Assembly (NCBI GenBank): GCA_051530055.1
Contig: CM121343.1
Coordinates: forward strand, 4,650,001-4,714,000
Source of the DNA: Neoechinorhynchus agilis
Taxonomy: Eukaryota > Acanthocephala
Length of the DNA stretch: 64,000 bases
Direction: 5' to 3'
Shown here: piece after piece, positions 61,184 through 64,000 of the stretch
Layout of the letters: each line of letters opens with the position of its first letter
Numbering within the stretch: the stretch's first letter is position 1
Made by a program: the position numbers and the translations under genes
Notes under the pieces: generated by a model
Told to the model about the DNA's origin: nothing
What the model saw: only the letters and a program-made list of their open reading frames with translations
Databases searched by the model: none

Positions 61184-61310
61184 CCGAACAAATTCCGCAT
61201 TTCGGCTCATTTCTACATTGCGAAAGTGTGTGTCCCCACTGATTGCATTTAGGGTATTGCGTTAAGATATAATCATAAATAGAGTTATTTCTTTGAAAAA
61301 ATTTATCCAA
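61184..61310 (-). pseudogene. retroelement ORF1-like zinc-knuckle fragment abutting the minisatellite
   Basis: The minus strand encodes CNQWGHTLSQCRNEPKCGIC, a double zinc-knuckle-like pattern (C-x2-x-WGH-x4-C then C-x2-C) of the kind seen in ORF1 proteins of Jockey-like non-LTR elements. It then runs directly into the first diverged minisatellite units (MPPVGSKQPEVGM). The rest of the element is not visible. Confidence 0.6.
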
Positions 61311-62425
61311 TGAGCTAGGAAACCGGCTGAGGTTCTCTTAAATTTCTCAATGACGTTCACTGGACCTTGCACGAATAAAGCATAGGGAGTTTTTTCAGAT
61401 TTTGATATAATAATTTTATTGGTTCAACCTGAAATATCCTTTGAAAGACTTAGAGGTCTTCCTTGTTCAAGTTGGGAATATTGTAAACCAGAAGAGACGA
61501 TTTTCGTGAAATATTACTGAAATCCACTTGGTTATCCTTTAACATTTTTGAAAATAAGTATAATCCTTCATAACATAGAAAGGTGATCATATGTGCCCAT
61601 GTTGTGGAGAAGTGTTTCTTAATCTGATATATTTTAGCATTTTCCCGATTTTTCGTAGCTAGATGACAAAATAGTTCTTAATGACATCATTTATGGTTGC
61701 GTTACTTTCTTTTTTATACACAAAATATAATCTTCCCTGAGTCGAAGCAGTTTCGGAATGAAACTATTATTTTCACTTTTTGATAACTAGGAGGCAGGAT
61801 GCCGATTATATTCCACATTCTCACCCGAGGCAACAAAGCCAACGTTAGAATTTCTGAAATTTTTGTTAGGGAAAGATGATCCTTCATTATGAACAACCGT
61901 ATTTGGAACTTGGGTGCCCGACCCCAATTAATTTGCATAAACGTCGTTCTATTGTATTTTGATAAAACGCTAATAAAAATGCAGCGGTCAGTATCCTCAT
62001 ATTAACCAATTCGGAAGTCGCTATTGTATAAGGCGCTCCACATGGTCGCTGGATTAATGACGTGCCATCAAGTCAAAAGTGCCCGGCCTGTAACAAGCAG
62101 CTTTTGTTATTAAATCGGCAGAGCAATACTTTGGATTTGTGACTTGAGGAGTCTTAGAGCAAGACGTAGCATTGTGGTCAAATGAACTAGCTGAACTCCT
62201 CCATCTGAATTCTTCGGTTGTTTTCAAAGACCCAACCGTGTCAAACTTTTCAAGGATCGTCATGTGGAATTTTTCATGGAATTTGAAATGCCCACTCGGG
62301 GACCTCTTACCGTAACTATTAACCGAAAGAAACGCTTTATAGACGGTTATGAATACATTTGCGTTTCGAACTTTTGTGGTACTAATTTGAGATTCGGGAA
62401 TGTGACCGTATTTGATTTTTTGAAG
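61311..62425. other. intergenic region upstream of the RS-rich gene
   Basis: AT-rich without recognised domains. The frame of the next gene stays open back to about 62264 (first upstream in-frame ATG near 62276), so the start could lie there. A short antisense frame at 62054-62449 is not supported as a gene. Confidence 0.4.
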
Positions 62426-63277
62426 ATGAGTAAGCATGGTCGTCATCAAGGCGATGATGATTCTTCACTGGACTCACGACAAAGTATTCGGACACGCCGA
62501 AGACGGAGGAAGCACTCAACTGATTGCCATTGTCGCCATCGCTCGTGGCGATGCTCCTCATCCACGTCATCGTCCTTATACTCAAGTGGAACGGCTAGTA
62601 AAAAGGATCAGCGCCGCCGCAGTAAGCGGTACAAACATCGGCGATCGGAGAGATCGTGTGATATCCATCGTGAGCGAAATCGAACTTGCGCCTCACCTAC
62701 CGATTTACACCAAAAACGATCTAGGAATTATAGCCGCGTTCAGCTTAAAAGGGCGACGCCAATCGCCATAGATCGAGGATGTGATCAACAGGCTGTCAAT
62801 AACGGCTTCAATATTGATCGACCGGTAGCAGAAGAAGCGTTCGTTTCGCCTAAACACTCATATTCACAAAGGGTTGAAAATACGGCGAAAACGAGTGCAA
62901 AGGATCTACGCTCTTTGAAATCCATTGTTGTCGTTGCTGCTGAAAAGAACAATCAAATAGAACTGACTAATCAAATGATAAAAGAAATTAATAGTCAACC
63001 GTATATCGTTTACCGTGCTAGATTACCGCTTGCAATGAGGAGATCTCCACTTCCTATTAAATATGATCCGGAGTTCTTAGAACTAATGACAATCTCGCTG
63101 CAAACTCCAAAAGCCCGTAAGCCGCTCACCTACGGGGAAAAGGTTGAAAAGTTAAGAGAAGCAGAGTCCCGTGTAGCCCCGGCGCTTAAACTGTTGTTCG
63201 ATAAACGCCAAATATCGAAAGATGATTACAAAAACATCTTAAAGGATATTGTTGATATTGTAAGCTTTAATTTTTAA
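62426..63277 (+). CDS. small RS-rich protein with a SCAF/PHRF1-like C-terminal motif (tentative)
   Basis: A frame of about 283 residues from ATG 62426, chosen because of its good context (aagATGAGT) and because the sequence becomes strongly biased right after it. The first 130 residues are rich in Arg, Ser, His and Lys (RTRRRRRKHS, RRRSKRYKHRRSER), typical of nuclear splicing-associated proteins. The C-terminal 45 residues (YGEKVEKLREAESRVAPALK, LFDKRQISKDDYKNILKDIV) resemble the C-terminal helical segment of SCAF1/PHRF1-type proteins that work with RNA polymerase II. That likeness is weak, so the function is a guess. No PHD or RING finger is visible. It could also be the 3' part of a larger gene. 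Confidence 0.55.
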   Translation: MSKHGRHQGDDDSSLDSRQSIRTRRRRRKHSTDCHCRHRSWRCSSSTSSSLYSSGTASKKDQRRRSKRYKHRRSERSCDIHRERNRTCASPTDLHQKRSRNYSRVQLKRATPIAIDRGCDQQAVNNGFNIDRPVAEEAFVSPKHSYSQRVENTAKTSAKDLRSLKSIVVVAAEKNNQIELTNQMIKEINSQPYIVYRARLPLAMRRSPLPIKYDPEFLELMTISLQTPKARKPLTYGEKVEKLREAESRVAPALKLLFDKRQISKDDYKNILKDIVDIVSFNF

Positions 63278-63580
63278 TTTTTCGATTAGAATATCTTCTA
63301 GTGCATTCGCATAGATCGGCTACGATACAGCCATTTATAGCGACGAAAATATCAAAATGATGGTTAATGTTCATCTGAGAATGTACGCTTGCGACTGAAC
63401 GGAAATAATTGATTATGTAAATTAAATCACTTTTTATTTGAGTGTATTGGATTAAAGATTGGTAATATTCTGCGAACAATCCTGAACGATGAAAATCAAG
63501 AAAACAAAGACGAGGTTATCTCGTATATGGCTTTGAAATCTAATTAGACAATCTCAAAATCTTTTATTTTAAACTGAATA
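63278..63580. other. 3' flank of the RS-rich gene
   Basis: AT-rich noncoding sequence running up to the non-LTR fragment. No feature is recognised. Confidence 0.4.
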
Positions 63581-63584
63581 GATT

Positions 63585-64000
63585 TATATAACACGTTAGA
63601 TCATTCATGCCACCGCTCTGGATCATTCAGCTGCGTCCTTGGGTAACGGTCGAAAGACGGATGTAGCGTTCCCTCGTTGCACAGCCAGGCTTATGTTTTG
63701 TAGGAGGAATGCTAGTGATCTCAGATCGCCAACGATTCGTCTCAATCTCTTAGACAATTGCTTGACCAGGTCCTGCTCCACGGTACCAACTGATCCGAGC
63801 GTCTAGACCCCAAGGCGAACAAAATAATGATTTCGACTCAGGTTTCTGTATTTAATCATTTTGCGTTCTTCAGTGGCGGTTGCTGCTCCCCCTGGTTTAA
63901 TAGTGGCGAATTTTATGTTGGAGGCGGCGAGCGTGTGCACGCACGTGGCGTCCCAGAGAAGGCATTTTCCTTTTCACGACGGGAATGCTGTGACATCGTT
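63585..64000 (-). pseudogene. fragment of the restriction-like-endonuclease non-LTR element (runs off window)
   Basis: Minus-strand reading gives LLWDATCVHTLAASN, a KY motif, EQDLVKQLSKRLRR, LQNISLAVQRGNATSV and a final stop near 63620. It is broken by two in-frame stops. The sequence downstream of the stop (gatccagagcggtggcatga) is shared with 39.05-39.09 kb, marking the family's 3' tail. The 5' part lies beyond the window. Confidence 0.83.

Overview
This window is nuclear DNA from an animal, most likely an invertebrate. The evidence is GT-AG introns of about 40-900 bp inside genes of clearly metazoan families (L1CAM/Neuroglian, an Ihog/CDO/BOC-like receptor, WDFY3/blue cheese, STARD7, SLC33A1, FNTA), an AT-rich background, and three retroelement types typical of invertebrate genomes (a non-LTR element with a restriction-like endonuclease, an RTE-like element, Penelope-like elements with a GIY-YIG domain). 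I cannot name the species or phylum from the sequence alone. Exon models below were built by reading splice signals and protein families by eye; no transcript data were available.

Layout. 1-5844 (+): 3' part of an Ig/FN3 single-pass receptor with a long Cys/His-rich tail. 5.9-9.1 kb: noncoding. 9.1-11.2 kb (+): 5'-truncated non-LTR retroelement. 11.6-12.9 kb and 17.6-19.1 kb: two near-identical Penelope-like fragments that bracket a tRNA-like/SINE-like spot, a 47-bp tandem array, a second retroelement fragment and the SLC33A1 gene (15.3-17.0 kb, +). 19.6-20.7 kb (+): farnesyltransferase alpha subunit. 21.3-24.3 kb (-): STARD7-like START-domain gene whose introns hold large inverted repeats. 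25.7-26.8 kb (+): decayed RTE-like reverse transcriptase. 27.0-27.4 kb: tRNA-derived SINE-like repeat. 28.0-29.9 kb (-): two-SAM-domain protein. 30.1-32.1 kb: ~175-bp satellite array. 32.6-32.8 kb: palindrome made from Penelope-like sequence. 34.1-40.2 kb (-): Neuroglian/L1CAM-like adhesion gene with a very short cytoplasmic tail. 40.3-44.3 kb: noncoding, with an ~80-unit GGT microsatellite. 44.4-55.1 kb (-): WDFY3/blue cheese-like BEACH-WD40 gene, ending without the FYVE finger. 57.5-61.2 kb: 67-bp minisatellite of about 55 units abutting a retroelement zinc knuckle. 62.4-63.3 kb (+): small RS-rich gene. 63.6-64.0 kb (-): another non-LTR fragment running off the window.

How the genes relate. 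They are ordinary, functionally unrelated housekeeping and neural-adhesion genes, not an operon. Two (Ihog/BOC-like and Neuroglian-like) are cell-surface Ig/FN3 receptors. The rest act in aggrephagy (WDFY3), lipid transfer (STARD7), acetyl-CoA import into the ER (SLC33A1) and prenylation (FNTA). I did not find a convincing new multi-gene system. The most unusual points are a WDFY3 gene that keeps a FIFI LC3/GABARAP-interaction-like motif but appears to lack FYVE, a Neuroglian-like protein with an eroded ankyrin-binding tail, a 320-bp gap-free inverted repeat in a STARD7 intron, and a coding-derived 67-bp minisatellite.
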